In this document: positions 17,851 through 24,732 of the stretch, piece by piece
Layout of the letters: every line of letters begins with the position of its first letter
Position numbering within the stretch: the stretch's first letter is position 1
Assembly: GCF_021442385.1 (NCBI RefSeq)
Contig: NZ_MUZA01000069.1
Coordinates: 1 to 33,340 of the forward strand
Source: Micromonospora sp. MH99
GTDB taxonomy: Bacteria > Actinomycetota > Actinomycetes > Mycobacteriales > Micromonosporaceae
Length of the DNA: 33,340 nucleotides
Reading direction: 5' to 3'
Notes under the pieces: generated by a model
The model's database searches: none
What the model was told of the DNA's origin: nothing
The model's input: the letters and a program-made list of their open reading frames with translations, nothing else
Translations under genes and position numbers: made by a program

Positions 17851-17927
17851 GATCATCTCCATTTCGGCGATGCGGGGGTGTCCCGGCGGCGGGATGCCGC
17901 CAGATCGCCGAAGTGGAGCGGATCATC
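17851..17927. repeat. Hairpin element D, divergent relative of the 80-bp family
   Basis: Arms 17851-17872 and 17904-17927 pair well (GATCATCTCCATTTCGGCGAT with its imperfect complement). Both ends carry GATCATC, the inner part has TCGGCGAT, and a GGGGGTGTCC segment sits near the loop, matching the architecture of the elements at 522, 963 and 18001. It lies 74 bp before copy C. Confidence 0.6.
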
Positions 17928-18000
17928 ACGTCAATGTGCCGCGAGCACGGCGCGCTGCCGCCGTTCGCAGGGCGCTGGCGCTTCGGACCGTCCCGGCCGC

Positions 18001-18080
18001 GTAGATCCACTCCGTTTCCTGCAAATCGGGGTGTCGCGGTGTTGTGGACACCGCGGTTTCGGTGAACCCGAGTCGATCAT
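18001..18080. repeat. 80-bp hairpin element, copy C
   Basis: Ungapped alignment to copy A gives about 55 of 80 identities, with the last 19 bases nearly perfect (GAACCCGAGTCGATCAT). The left arm has diverged, so the outer stem is weaker, but an inner stem GGTGTC/GACACC is retained. It lies 134 bp before the exporter permease genes. Confidence 0.7.
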
Positions 18081-18160
18081 CGCGCCGGCAGGCGGCCGCG
18101 AGGCCGTGAGTGTGGCGCGCGGCAGGTCGAAACCCGGGCGACACGTCGACGGGGTCGCCG

Positions 18161-18195
18161 TAGGGTGACCGGCGGCCTGTCGTACCCCGGGGGTA
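18161..18195 (+). promoter_or_regulatory. Promoter/operator candidate of the exporter permeases
   Basis: TAGGGT at 18161-18166 is the same putative -10 as that of the ATPase gene. Downstream, TACCCC-G-GGGGTA (18183-18195) is a perfect 13-bp palindrome lying in the expected 5' leader, a possible repressor site. A ribosome-binding site GGGGA follows at 18204-18208. Confidence 0.45.
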
Positions 18196-18213
18196 GGAAG
18201 GTCGGGGACGGGG

Positions 18214-19011
18214 GTGGTCATGGTGAGTGTGGCGCAGCGGACGCGAGTGCCCTGGGTGCCGGCGTACGCGGTGTTCGAGCACTATCTGGTGGGTCTTCGG
18301 CGCACCTGGCGGGCCGGGGTGTTCTCGTCGTTCCTGCTGCCGGTGCTCACCGTGCTCGGCTTCGGGCTGGGCGTCGGCGCGTACATCGACCAGGGCGTCG
18401 ACGGCGTGCGCTATCTCGACTGGCTGGTCCCGGGGCTGATCGCCTCGACGGCCCTCCAGGTGACAGTGGGCGACTCGACGTGGCCGGTGTTCAGCAACTT
18501 CCAGTGGATCAAGACCTACTTCGCGCAGACGGCGTCGCCGCTGCGCGTGGGCGACATCCTGGCCGGGCACCTGGCCTTCGTGCTGTTCCGGGTGCTCACG
18601 ACGATCGCGGCCTTCCTGCTGGTCACCGGGTTGTTCGGGGCGTTGCGCTCGCCGTGGGCGCTGGCCACCCTGCCGGTGGTGGCGCTGCTCGCGCTGGCCG
18701 GGGCCACGCCGACGTTCGCGTACGCCGCGGTGGTGTCCAGCGACAGTTGGCTGGCGATGCTGTTCCGGTTCGCGGTCATCCCGATGACGCTGTTCGCCGG
18801 CGTGTTCTTCCCGGTCGAGTCGTTGCCGGAGGCGCTGCGCTGGCTGGCGTACGCGACTCCGCTGTGGCACGCCGTCGACCTCTGCCGTGCGGCGACGCTC
18901 GGTGTCGCCCCACAGTGGTCGATCGCCGGGCACCTGCTCTACCTGGCTGCCTGGGCGGCCGTCGGTTGGCTGCTGGCGCTGCGCGCCTTCCGCCGCAAGC
19001 TCGTCGTCTAG
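18214..19011 (+). CDS. ABC-2 type exporter permease (NodJ/DrrB-like), first
   Basis: 265 residues with six predicted membrane helices: SSFLLPVLTVLGFGLGVGAYI near the N-terminus, a central block (VLFRVLTTIAAFLLVTGLFG and on) and the family C-terminal motif FRFAVIPMTLFAGVFFPVESLPEALRWLAYATPLWHAVDLCRA. It forms the membrane pore with the next gene and the ATPase at 16449. GTG 18214 (GGGGA five bases upstream) or ATG 18220 may be the start. The next gene starts nine bases after the stop. Confidence 0.92.
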   Translation: MVMVSVAQRTRVPWVPAYAVFEHYLVGLRRTWRAGVFSSFLLPVLTVLGFGLGVGAYIDQGVDGVRYLDWLVPGLIASTALQVTVGDSTWPVFSNFQWIKTYFAQTASPLRVGDILAGHLAFVLFRVLTTIAAFLLVTGLFGALRSPWALATLPVVALLALAGATPTFAYAAVVSSDSWLAMLFRFAVIPMTLFAGVFFPVESLPEALRWLAYATPLWHAVDLCRAATLGVAPQWSIAGHLLYLAAWAAVGWLLALRAFRRKLVV

Positions 19012-19020
19012 GGAGATCTC

Positions 19021-19830
19021 GTGGTCACGCTGGTGCTGCCCCGGCTGGTCGACGTCTCCGCCGCATCCCGGCGGTCGGGGTCGGTGGTCGAGCGCAATCT
19101 CGCCGCGCTGAAGTCGGTCTACTGGCTGCTGCTGATCTCCGGCTTCGTGGAGCCGCTGCTCTACCTGCTCTCCATCGGCGTGGGTGTCGGGACGCTTGTC
19201 GGCGACCTGCCGCTGCCCGACGGGCGGCTGGTGTCGTACGCCGCGTTCGTGGCTCCGGCGATGCTGGCCGCCTCCGCGATGACCGGGGCGCTCTCCGAGA
19301 CCACCTTCAACTTCTTCGGCAAGATGAAGTACATGAAGCTGTACGACGGGATGATCGCCACCCCGGTACGGCCGTTCGAGATCGCCCTCGGTGAGCTGAG
19401 CTGGGCGATGTTGCGGGGCAGCGCCTACTCGGCGGCGTTCCTCGGGGTGATGGTCGCGTTGGATCTGACAAGCGTCGTCCACGCGGTCACCGCGCTGCCC
19501 GCTGCCGTGCTGGTCGGGTTCGCGTTCGGGGCGCTCGGCATGGCGGTCTCCACAGTCATGCGCAGCTGGCAGGATTTCGACCTGGTGGCGTCCGCGCAGT
19601 TCACCCTGTTCCTCTTCTCCGGCACCTTCGTGCCGGCGCAGGCCTACCCGACCCTGCTGCACTGGCTGATCGAGATCACCCCGCTGTACCGGGCCGTGCA
19701 CCTGATCCGCGGCGTCGCGCTGGGCACCGGGGGTTGGCTCTGGCTGCTCGACGTCTTCTACCTGCTGGCGCTGTTGGCGGTCGGCCTTCTCGTGGCGTCG
19801 CGCCGGATGGGCAGGTTGCTCTACCCGTAG
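19021..19830 (+). CDS. ABC-2 type exporter permease (NodJ/DrrB-like), second
   Basis: 269 residues, a paralogue-like partner of the preceding gene. After a cytoplasmic leader with SVVERNLAALKSVYWLLL come six hydrophobic segments; the C-terminal motif FTLFLFSGTFVPAQAYPTLLHWLIEITPLYRAVHLIRG matches the same family. Two different permeases with one ATPase suggest a heterodimeric pore. GTG start with GGGAGATCTC upstream. Substrate unknown; no biosynthetic genes are adjacent. Confidence 0.92.
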   Translation: MVTLVLPRLVDVSAASRRSGSVVERNLAALKSVYWLLLISGFVEPLLYLLSIGVGVGTLVGDLPLPDGRLVSYAAFVAPAMLAASAMTGALSETTFNFFGKMKYMKLYDGMIATPVRPFEIALGELSWAMLRGSAYSAAFLGVMVALDLTSVVHAVTALPAAVLVGFAFGALGMAVSTVMRSWQDFDLVASAQFTLFLFSGTFVPAQAYPTLLHWLIEITPLYRAVHLIRGVALGTGGWLWLLDVFYLLALLAVGLLVASRRMGRLLYP

Positions 19831-19894
19831 GGGTTATCGCCGCTGTTCGTGGGGCATGTCCTTCGGGCGACACCGCCGACGAAGAGGAGGGGCG

Positions 19895-20905
19895 ATGGCC
19901 TCCGACGAGACGTCCGACCACCGTGAGCGCAGCGGGCCGGTCGGGCCCGACGCCGGGCCGGACAGCCCCACCGACCTGCCCGGCAGCGGCTGGAAGGCAG
20001 CGCTGCGCCGTACGGTCACCGAGTTCCAGGACGACAGCCTGACCGACTGGGCGGCGGCGCTGACCTACTACGGGGTGCTGTCCATCTTCCCGGGCGTGCT
20101 GGTGTTGATCTCCATCCTCGGCCTGCTGGGCACCAGCGCCACCGAGGGCGTCAAGGACACGGTCAACCAGGCGGTGCCCAACGAGAGCATCCAGAAGATC
20201 ATCGAGGATGCGATCCAACAGGCGCAGGGCAGCGGAGGGCTGGCCAGCATCGCGGCGATCATCGGTCTGCTGGCGGCGTTCTGGTCCGCGTCGGGTTACA
20301 TCGCCGCGTTCATGCGCGCCTCGAACACGATCTACGACGTGCCGGAGGGTCGGCCGATCTGGAAGACCCTGCCGATCCGGGTCGGCGTGACGGCCGTGAT
20401 CGGCGTGCTCCTGCTGGCCTGCGCGGTGATCGTGGTCTTCACCGGCCGACTCGCCGAACTGGTCGGGAACGCGGTAGGCCTCGGCTCGACGGCCGTCACG
20501 GTGTGGGACATCGCCAAGTGGCCGGTGCTGCTGCTCCTGGTCAGCCTGATGTTCGCGATCCTCTACTGGGCCTCGCCGAACGCCCGGCACGGCGGGTTCC
20601 GCTGGGTCAGCCCGGGTGGGGTGCTCGCCGTGGTGATCTGGCTGGTGATCTCCGGTCTCTTCGCCCTCTACGTGAGCAACTTCGGCTCGTACAACAAGAC
20701 GTACGGCGCGCTGGCCGGCGTGATCGTCTTTCTGGTCTGGCTCTGGCTGAGCAACATCGCGATCCTGCTGGGCGCCGAGTTCGACGCGGAGTTGGAGCGT
20801 GGCCGGGCCATCTCGGCCGGCCACGCTGTCGACGACGAGCCGTACCTGGAGCTGCGCGACGACCGCAAGCTCAGGAAGAAGCGGAATTCGGCTGCCAAGC
20901 GCTGA
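19895..20905 (+). CDS. YihY/BrkB family membrane protein
   Basis: 336 residues. A charged cytoplasmic leader of about 45 residues is followed by the family core: TEFQDDSLTDWAAALTYYGVLSIFPGVLVLISILGLLG, FWSASGYIAAFMRASNTIYDV, and YNKTYGALAGVIVFLVWLWLSNIAILLGAEFDAELERGR. About six membrane helices are expected and the tail is basic (LRKKRNSAAKR). Earlier naming as RNase BN is wrong for this family; function is unproven. ATG at 19895 has GAGGAGGGG directly upstream. Its last 35 bases overlap the end of the opposing SARP gene. Confidence 0.93.
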   Translation: MASDETSDHRERSGPVGPDAGPDSPTDLPGSGWKAALRRTVTEFQDDSLTDWAAALTYYGVLSIFPGVLVLISILGLLGTSATEGVKDTVNQAVPNESIQKIIEDAIQQAQGSGGLASIAAIIGLLAAFWSASGYIAAFMRASNTIYDVPEGRPIWKTLPIRVGVTAVIGVLLLACAVIVVFTGRLAELVGNAVGLGSTAVTVWDIAKWPVLLLLVSLMFAILYWASPNARHGGFRWVSPGGVLAVVIWLVISGLFALYVSNFGSYNKTYGALAGVIVFLVWLWLSNIAILLGAEFDAELERGRAISAGHAVDDEPYLELRDDRKLRKKRNSAAKR

Positions 20906-21641
20906 CCTGATCGCACAGCAGCCGCTCGCGCAGCTGCCGGAGTTCGCCACCGGGCCCGGTTCCGAGCTCCTCCGCGAGGTGGTCGTGCAGACGCCGGTAG
21001 ACGCCGTGTGCCTCCACCTGTCGCCCCTCCCGGTACAACGCCAGCATGAGCAGCGCCTGTAGGCGCTCCCGGGAGGGGTGTTCGGCGGCCAGTTCGATCA
21101 GGTCGGCCAGCACCTGGCGGTGTCGGCCGAGCCGCAGCTCCAGGTCGTACCGCTCCTCGGCGGCGAGCAGCCGCAGTTCGGCAAGTCGCGCCGCGGCGGG
21201 TTCCAGTGCGGGGCTGTTCAGCCCGTCCAGCGCCGGACCGCGCCACAGGGTCAACGCGCCCTGGTAGAGGGCTACCGCGCGGGCGGTGTCGACCTCGGCG
21301 GCCTGCCGGGCCCGCCGGACGGTCTCGGCGAACTCCCGCGCGTCCACGTACGCGTCGGACACGTCCAGTTGGTAGCCGTCGGGGCGGGTGACCACGATGT
21401 TGGCGTCGCCGCCGTGCCGGACGAGGTGCCGCCGCAGCGCCCCGACCTGGTTCTGTACCTGCTTGCGGGCGGTCCACGGCCCCGCGTCGTCCCAGCACGC
21501 CTCGATCAGGCGGTTGACCGACAGCCAGCCCTCGCTGGCGACCAAAAGCGCGGCCAGGATCCGTCGTTGACGGGGCGCGGGCAGATCCACCGGCGTGCCT
21601 GAGGAGCGAACCTCCAGCGGGCCGAGAATGGCGAATTCCAC
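20871..21641 (-). CDS. SARP-family transcriptional activator (OmpR-type winged helix plus BTAD)
   Basis: A 256-residue compact SARP. The N-terminal winged helix (about 1-95) starts FAILGPLEVRSSGTPVDLPAPRQRRILAALL and contains RLIEACWDDAGPWTARKQVQNQVGALRRHL. The bacterial transcriptional activation domain follows (about 100-245: DAREFAETVRRARQAAE, ALTLWRGPALDGL, LYREGRQVEAHGVYRRLHDHLAEELG). No ATPase or TPR extension is present. GTG at 21641 follows GGAG six bases upstream; the longer open frame lacks a site. It is divergent from the MauE-led operon over 202 bp, so that operon is the obvious target. SARPs usually activate by binding heptameric direct repeats near -35. Confidence 0.92.
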   Translation of the reverse strand: MEFAILGPLEVRSSGTPVDLPAPRQRRILAALLVASEGWLSVNRLIEACWDDAGPWTARKQVQNQVGALRRHLVRHGGDANIVVTRPDGYQLDVSDAYVDAREFAETVRRARQAAEVDTARAVALYQGALTLWRGPALDGLNSPALEPAAARLAELRLLAAEERYDLELRLGRHRQVLADLIELAAEHPSRERLQALLMLALYREGRQVEAHGVYRRLHDHLAEELGTGPGGELRQLRERLLCDQVSAWQPNSASS

Positions 21642-21843
21642 GTTTCTCCGTTCGGTGGGCCGGGTGGCCCGCAGAGCCGTGCCAAGGCTCACAGCACGGT
21701 CGTCGGCCGAGTCATGCCCGCCGATGACATGACGATGACGGATCCGTGCGGTCGCGGTGCCGGGGATGTGCCGTACGAATGAGCCGATGGGTCAGAGTGC
21801 CAGTAACGACGCGCTTCCGCTAATAGCGGGGAAGGAGCCCGTT
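21642..21843. promoter_or_regulatory. Divergent control region, SARP / MauE operon
   Basis: A 202-bp gap. Direct ATGAC copies occur at 21724, 21729 and 21735. A stem CTTCC-GCT / AGC-GG-GGAAG (21814-21834, loop AAT) pairs with part of the MauE ribosome-binding site (GAAGGAG, 21831-21837), so translation initiation could depend on folding. The SARP ribosome-binding site lies at the left end. Confidence 0.4.
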
Positions 21844-22383
21844 GTGGCTTCAATATCCATTGTCGGCATCCTATTCGTCAACTGTGTGGCGGCGGCGTTG
21901 CTGATGCAGGCTGCCGCCGCGAAGACCGTGGACGGCACGCAGTTGGGACGTGCTCTTTCCGAGATCGGCCTGCCCTGGGCGTCCGGGTCCGGCCTCGTGC
22001 GGCTGGTGGCCCTGCTGGAACTGTGCGCCGCGGTGGCCCTGGTCGTGGAGCCCTCTCGACGTGCGGGTGCGCTGCTGGTGGCGGCGCTGGGACTGTCGTT
22101 CGCGGTGGTCGGTCTGGTCGGCGCGGTCCGGGGCAGCGAGGAGCCGTGCGGGTGTTTCGGCCGCACCGAGGGTGCTCCTTTCGGACCGGTCAACATCGCC
22201 ATCGGCGTCGGCCTGCTGGCCGTCGCGGTGGGCAACCTGGCCGTCGTCGACGCCGCCGCCAACCAGCCCGCCGGGCCGGTGATCGGTGCCGCGCTCGCCG
22301 CGCTGCTGCTGTCGCTCTACGCCAACCGTCGCTGGATTCTCCCGATCGTACGACCGCTGTTCCCGCAATCCGACCGGGTGTGA
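21844..22383 (+). CDS. MauE-like redox-associated membrane protein
   Basis: 179 residues with four to five membrane helices (IVGILFVNCVAAALLMQAAAAK, LVRLVALLELCAAVALVV, ALLVAALGLSFAVVGLVG, VNIAIGVGLLAVAVGNLAVV). The motif EEPCGCFG (Cys102, Cys104) before the last helices is the MauE/DoxX-like hallmark; in methylamine utilisation MauE works with MauD on disulfide formation in the light chain. GTG at 21844 has GAAGGAG six bases upstream; the open frame from 21757 is not used. First gene of a rightward operon, opposite a SARP gene. The role in disulfide transfer is inferred from family and neighbours. Confidence 0.88.
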   Translation: MASISIVGILFVNCVAAALLMQAAAAKTVDGTQLGRALSEIGLPWASGSGLVRLVALLELCAAVALVVEPSRRAGALLVAALGLSFAVVGLVGAVRGSEEPCGCFGRTEGAPFGPVNIAIGVGLLAVAVGNLAVVDAAANQPAGPVIGAALAALLLSLYANRRWILPIVRPLFPQSDRV

Positions 22384-22409
22384 CGGGCGCTTCTCCACCA
22401 CGAAGGGTA

Positions 22410-22964
22410 ATGAACGCCATGACCATGTTCCTTGCTTTCGTCCTGCTGGTTCTCGCCGGAACGATGGTGCTGTTTTTCGCGATGCTCGGTCAGTTGGCGG
22501 CGCGATTGCCGGAGCAGAGCAACGAGCCGTCGGCCCAGGTCGAACCGCTGGAGAACGCCCGGTTGGGCGCCGAGTCGCTGAACTGGCCGGCGGAGTTGGC
22601 GCACCTGCGCGACCGCGAACGCGCCCTGGTGCTGGTGCTCAGCTCCTCGTGTGCGAGCTGTGAGCAGATCGCCGCCCAGGTCCCGGGCGCGCTGGACCGC
22701 GGCGTCGACCTCAGCGTGGTGGTCTCCTGCGGTGTCCGCGAGCGCGGTGAGGACTTCATCCGCCGGCACGAACTGGAGCGGGCCCGGCCGTACCTGGACC
22801 AGGGCGGCGCCTGGAGCACCGGGGAGTTCAACATCGACTCCAGCCCGGCGGCCCTGCTGTTCCGGCACGGTCGGCTGGACACCGCGCTGCTCTTCTGGAC
22901 GCTCGACAGCGCCCTCGCCGCCACCGGCCACCTGCACTCCGCCCACTCCGCCCAGGAGGCGTGA
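22410..22964 (+). CDS. Membrane-anchored MauD/TlpA-like thioredoxin-fold protein
   Basis: 184 residues: a single N-terminal membrane anchor (about 5-28, FLAFVLLVLAGTMVLFFAML), a linker, then a thioredoxin-like domain with CASC at 81-84 in VLVLSSSCASCEQIA and a later strand DSSPAALLFRHGRLDTALLF. This matches MauD organisation, where the domain faces outside and helps fold the Cys-rich light chain. Three in-frame ATGs (22410, 22419, 22425) compete; GAAGGG is two bases before the first and eleven before the second, so 22419 is equally plausible. It follows MauE by 26 bp and precedes the Cys-rich exported protein by 70 bp. Confidence 0.85.
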   Translation: MNAMTMFLAFVLLVLAGTMVLFFAMLGQLAARLPEQSNEPSAQVEPLENARLGAESLNWPAELAHLRDRERALVLVLSSSCASCEQIAAQVPGALDRGVDLSVVVSCGVRERGEDFIRRHELERARPYLDQGGAWSTGEFNIDSSPAALLFRHGRLDTALLFWTLDSALAATGHLHSAHSAQEA

Positions 22965-23034
22965 GCGCGCCAGGACCCCGGGTGGCGTGCGACGAGGCAC
23001 GCGACCCGGCAGCCCATCTCACACAGGAGGTGTC

Positions 23035-23352
23035 ATGACCACTGCTGTCCCCAAGTCCTCGGTCAAACGACGGGGCGTACTGCGCGGGATCGGCGCCGGC
23101 GGACTGGCCGCCGCCGTCGCGGTCTTCGCCAAGGGGTCGCCGGCCCAGGCGGCCAACTGGAACTGCTGCAGCCTCGAGTACGTACCACCGAACATCAGCA
23201 TGTCGACCTGCCTGGCGGCCAGCCACTACGTGTGGACCTGCACGTTCGGCACGGTGGGACCGATCTACCGCTGCCAGTGCTGCGAGCGCAAGCGCTCCGA
23301 CGGCTCGTACAACGCCTCCGCCGGCAAGTGCACCTGCACCTCGAACTGCTGA
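23035..23352 (+). CDS. Tat-exported Cys-rich small protein, resembling a shortened methylamine dehydrogenase light chain
   Basis: 105 residues. A Tat signal peptide (KRRGVLRG then a hydrophobic stretch, ending SPAQA around 39) implies folding before export. The mature part of about 66 residues has ten Cys (44, 45, 59, 69, 80, 82, 83, 99, 101, 105) and exactly two Trp (42, 67). The stretch VWTC...YRCQCC...GKCTC resembles the light-chain segment around the first tryptophylquinone Trp of methylamine dehydrogenase (as I recall it: SWVASC...YRDCC...GRCPC). The part carrying the second quinone Trp is absent. MauE and MauD homologues immediately upstream fit a substrate needing five disulfides. AGGAGG ribosome-binding site. 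Whether Trp is modified is unknown. Confidence 0.85.
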   Translation: MTTAVPKSSVKRRGVLRGIGAGGLAAAVAVFAKGSPAQAANWNCCSLEYVPPNISMSTCLAASHYVWTCTFGTVGPIYRCQCCERKRSDGSYNASAGKCTCTSNC

Positions 23353-23365
23353 CGGCCTGACCGGG

Positions 23366-23425
23366 ATGGAGGTCTGGATCGGCGTCGCCCTGCTGGGGGC
23401 GATCCTGCAGGGCTACAGCCCTTGA
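23366..23425 (+). CDS. Possible 19-residue membrane peptide
   Basis: MEVWIGVALLGAILQGYSP, an almost entirely hydrophobic peptide fitting one membrane helix. It starts 13 bases after the preceding stop and ends nine bases before the next start, so it fills the gap exactly. It has no clear ribosome-binding site (GACCGGG only) and could be expressed by re-initiation. It may also be chance. Confidence 0.35.
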   Translation: MEVWIGVALLGAILQGYSP

Positions 23426-23434
23426 GGCGTCTCC

Positions 23435-24022
23435 ATGGCCGGGGTCGCCGGCCCGATGTTGCGGGACGACCGGTGGGGCGGGAGTCGGTTCCTGCTCGGC
23501 CTGCTGGTCGGTGGGATCTTCGGCGCGGCGGTTCTGGCGGTCCCGTTCTACCTGCTCGCCAGCGGGATCACCGCGGTGCTGCCGGAAGCGGTGCGGGTCG
23601 GACTGGTGATCGTGGTGGCGCTCGGCTTCGGTGTGGCGGATCTGCGGCAACGCACTCCGCACGTGTGGCGGCAGGTGCCGCAGTCGCTGGCCCGGACGCT
23701 GCCTCCCGGTTCGCTGGGAGTGGTGTGGGGCTTCGACCTGGCCCTGCTGTTCACCACCCAGAAGACCACCTCGTTCCTGTGGGTGGCCCTGGCCGCGCTG
23801 GTGCTGCTGAGTCCGGCGGCGTTGCCGACGACGCTGGTCGTGGTGGCCGTCCTGGCGGTGCTGTCGATGGTGGCGCTGAGCATCCGTAAGCCGACGACGA
23901 CGCCGATCGACGAGGAGAAGGGACGGAGATGGCAGGACTGGCAGAGGATCATCCGCCGGTGGTCCGGCGCGACGCTGCTGGTCGCGGCCGTGGCTCAGGC
24001 ATCGCTGCTGAGCTGGGGGTGA
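23435..24022 (+). CDS. Polytopic membrane protein of unknown function in the Mau-like operon
   Basis: 195 residues with five or six hydrophobic segments, from FLLGLLVGGIFGAAVLAVPFYLLA to a C-terminal helix LLVAAVAQASLLSWG after a charged loop (DEEKGRRWQDWQRIIRRW). It contains no Cys, so it cannot relay disulfides itself. The segment PGSLGVVWGFDLALLFTTQKTTSF has a Gly-rich helix start loosely reminiscent of CcdA/MauF-type membrane proteins; I regard that as weak. The ATG follows GGCGTCTCC with no good ribosome-binding site, suggesting coupling to upstream genes. The stop overlaps the next GTG. Confidence 0.75.
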   Translation: MAGVAGPMLRDDRWGGSRFLLGLLVGGIFGAAVLAVPFYLLASGITAVLPEAVRVGLVIVVALGFGVADLRQRTPHVWRQVPQSLARTLPPGSLGVVWGFDLALLFTTQKTTSFLWVALAALVLLSPAALPTTLVVVAVLAVLSMVALSIRKPTTTPIDEEKGRRWQDWQRIIRRWSGATLLVAAVAQASLLSWG

Positions 24023-24411
24023 CCCCGGTCTTCCGGCCGGATCCGGCCGGTGGGCAGGTGGTCATCACGCGGTTCGAGTGCCCGTCGCGGCTCGTCCTGC
24101 TGCGGTTGGTGGTGCTGCACCTGCGGATCAAGCGGGCGGTCCGGCGACGGCTGCCCGAGCTGGTCGGCAGCCGGTTGATCGTCGACTGGGGCACCCGGAC
24201 GCTGCTGAGCATCTCCGTGTGGCCGTCGCTGGAGAGCGTGTACGGGATGGGATCGGTGCCGGAGCACGTCTCCGGGTCGCGCATCCCGGGCCGCCTCGGC
24301 GTGCGGACAACTGCCGGCTTCTTCACCTTCACCGGCGACTGGCGGCAGATCATGTTCGGCTCGCCGGTCGCCGCGCACTCACCCCTGCACGCCTGCGTGC
24401 GGGACGACTGA
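24019..24411 (+). CDS. Hypothetical protein, possibly a ferredoxin-like (ABM-type) fold
   Basis: 130 residues if the GTG overlapping the previous stop (GTGA) is used. An ATG at 23929 with AAGGGA five bases upstream would add 30 Arg-rich residues that look like out-of-frame translation. The body (RLVLLRLVVLHLRIKRAVRRRLPELVG, then RTLLSISVWPSLESVYGMG, HVSGSRIPGRLGVRTTAGFFTFTGDW) alternates helix and strand as in small dimeric alpha-beta-barrel monooxygenase-like proteins. That is inference from pattern only. One Cys near each end. Soluble, without signal peptide. Confidence 0.7.
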   Translation: MTPVFRPDPAGGQVVITRFECPSRLVLLRLVVLHLRIKRAVRRRLPELVGSRLIVDWGTRTLLSISVWPSLESVYGMGSVPEHVSGSRIPGRLGVRTTAGFFTFTGDWRQIMFGSPVAAHSPLHACVRDD

Positions 24412-24440
24412 TCACTGACAGAAGCCAGAAGGAGGTAGTC

Positions 24441-24713
24441 ATGCCCATTCCCACGGACCGCGGCCTGGTGGCGATCACCAAGGACGCCCGCGGTCGTACC
24501 GCCGTCATGGTCGGCACCAGCATCACCGACGGTCAGATCGACGGGGTGTACGCCATGCACGTCGCACCGAAGCAGATCGTGGTGGATCCCGCGGTGCGGT
24601 TGAGCGCGGGGGAGCACGGTCAGTTCACCACCGAGCCGGTGGAGGTGTACGACAGCGGCAACGCCGTACAGATCCGTGCCCTGGATGCGACGGCCGACCT
24701 ACGGCGCATGTAG
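24441..24713 (+). CDS. Small hypothetical protein, last gene of the Mau-like operon
   Basis: 90 residues, soluble, beta-rich in appearance (GLVAITKDARGRTAVMVGTSITDGQIDGVYAMHVAPKQIVVDP, then FTTEPVEVYDSGNAVQIRALDATADLRRM). No recognised family, no Cys and no Trp. A strong AGGAGG site six bases before the ATG suggests high expression. It ends 20 bases before a strong terminator, so it belongs to the operon that starts with MauE. Confidence 0.75.
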   Translation: MPIPTDRGLVAITKDARGRTAVMVGTSITDGQIDGVYAMHVAPKQIVVDPAVRLSAGEHGQFTTEPVEVYDSGNAVQIRALDATADLRRM

Positions 24714-24732
24714 GTCGGATCGTCCGACACCG

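Noticed and set aside
17382..18213. Integrated mobile element between exporter genes
   Set aside because: No transposase, integrase, target-site duplication or tRNA was seen; only hairpin repeats and one small gene, so a dispersed repeat island is the safer description.
18165..19394. 409-residue frame across the exporter permeases
   Set aside because: Arg/Gly-rich shadow of the two permease genes, which carry proper membrane helices and ABC-2 motifs.
21844..24713. Methylamine utilisation operon
   Set aside because: MauE and MauD homologues and a light-chain-like protein are present, but there is no heavy chain, mauG, amicyanin or amine catabolic gene, and the light-chain-like protein lacks the region of the second quinone Trp. 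I call it Mau-like only.
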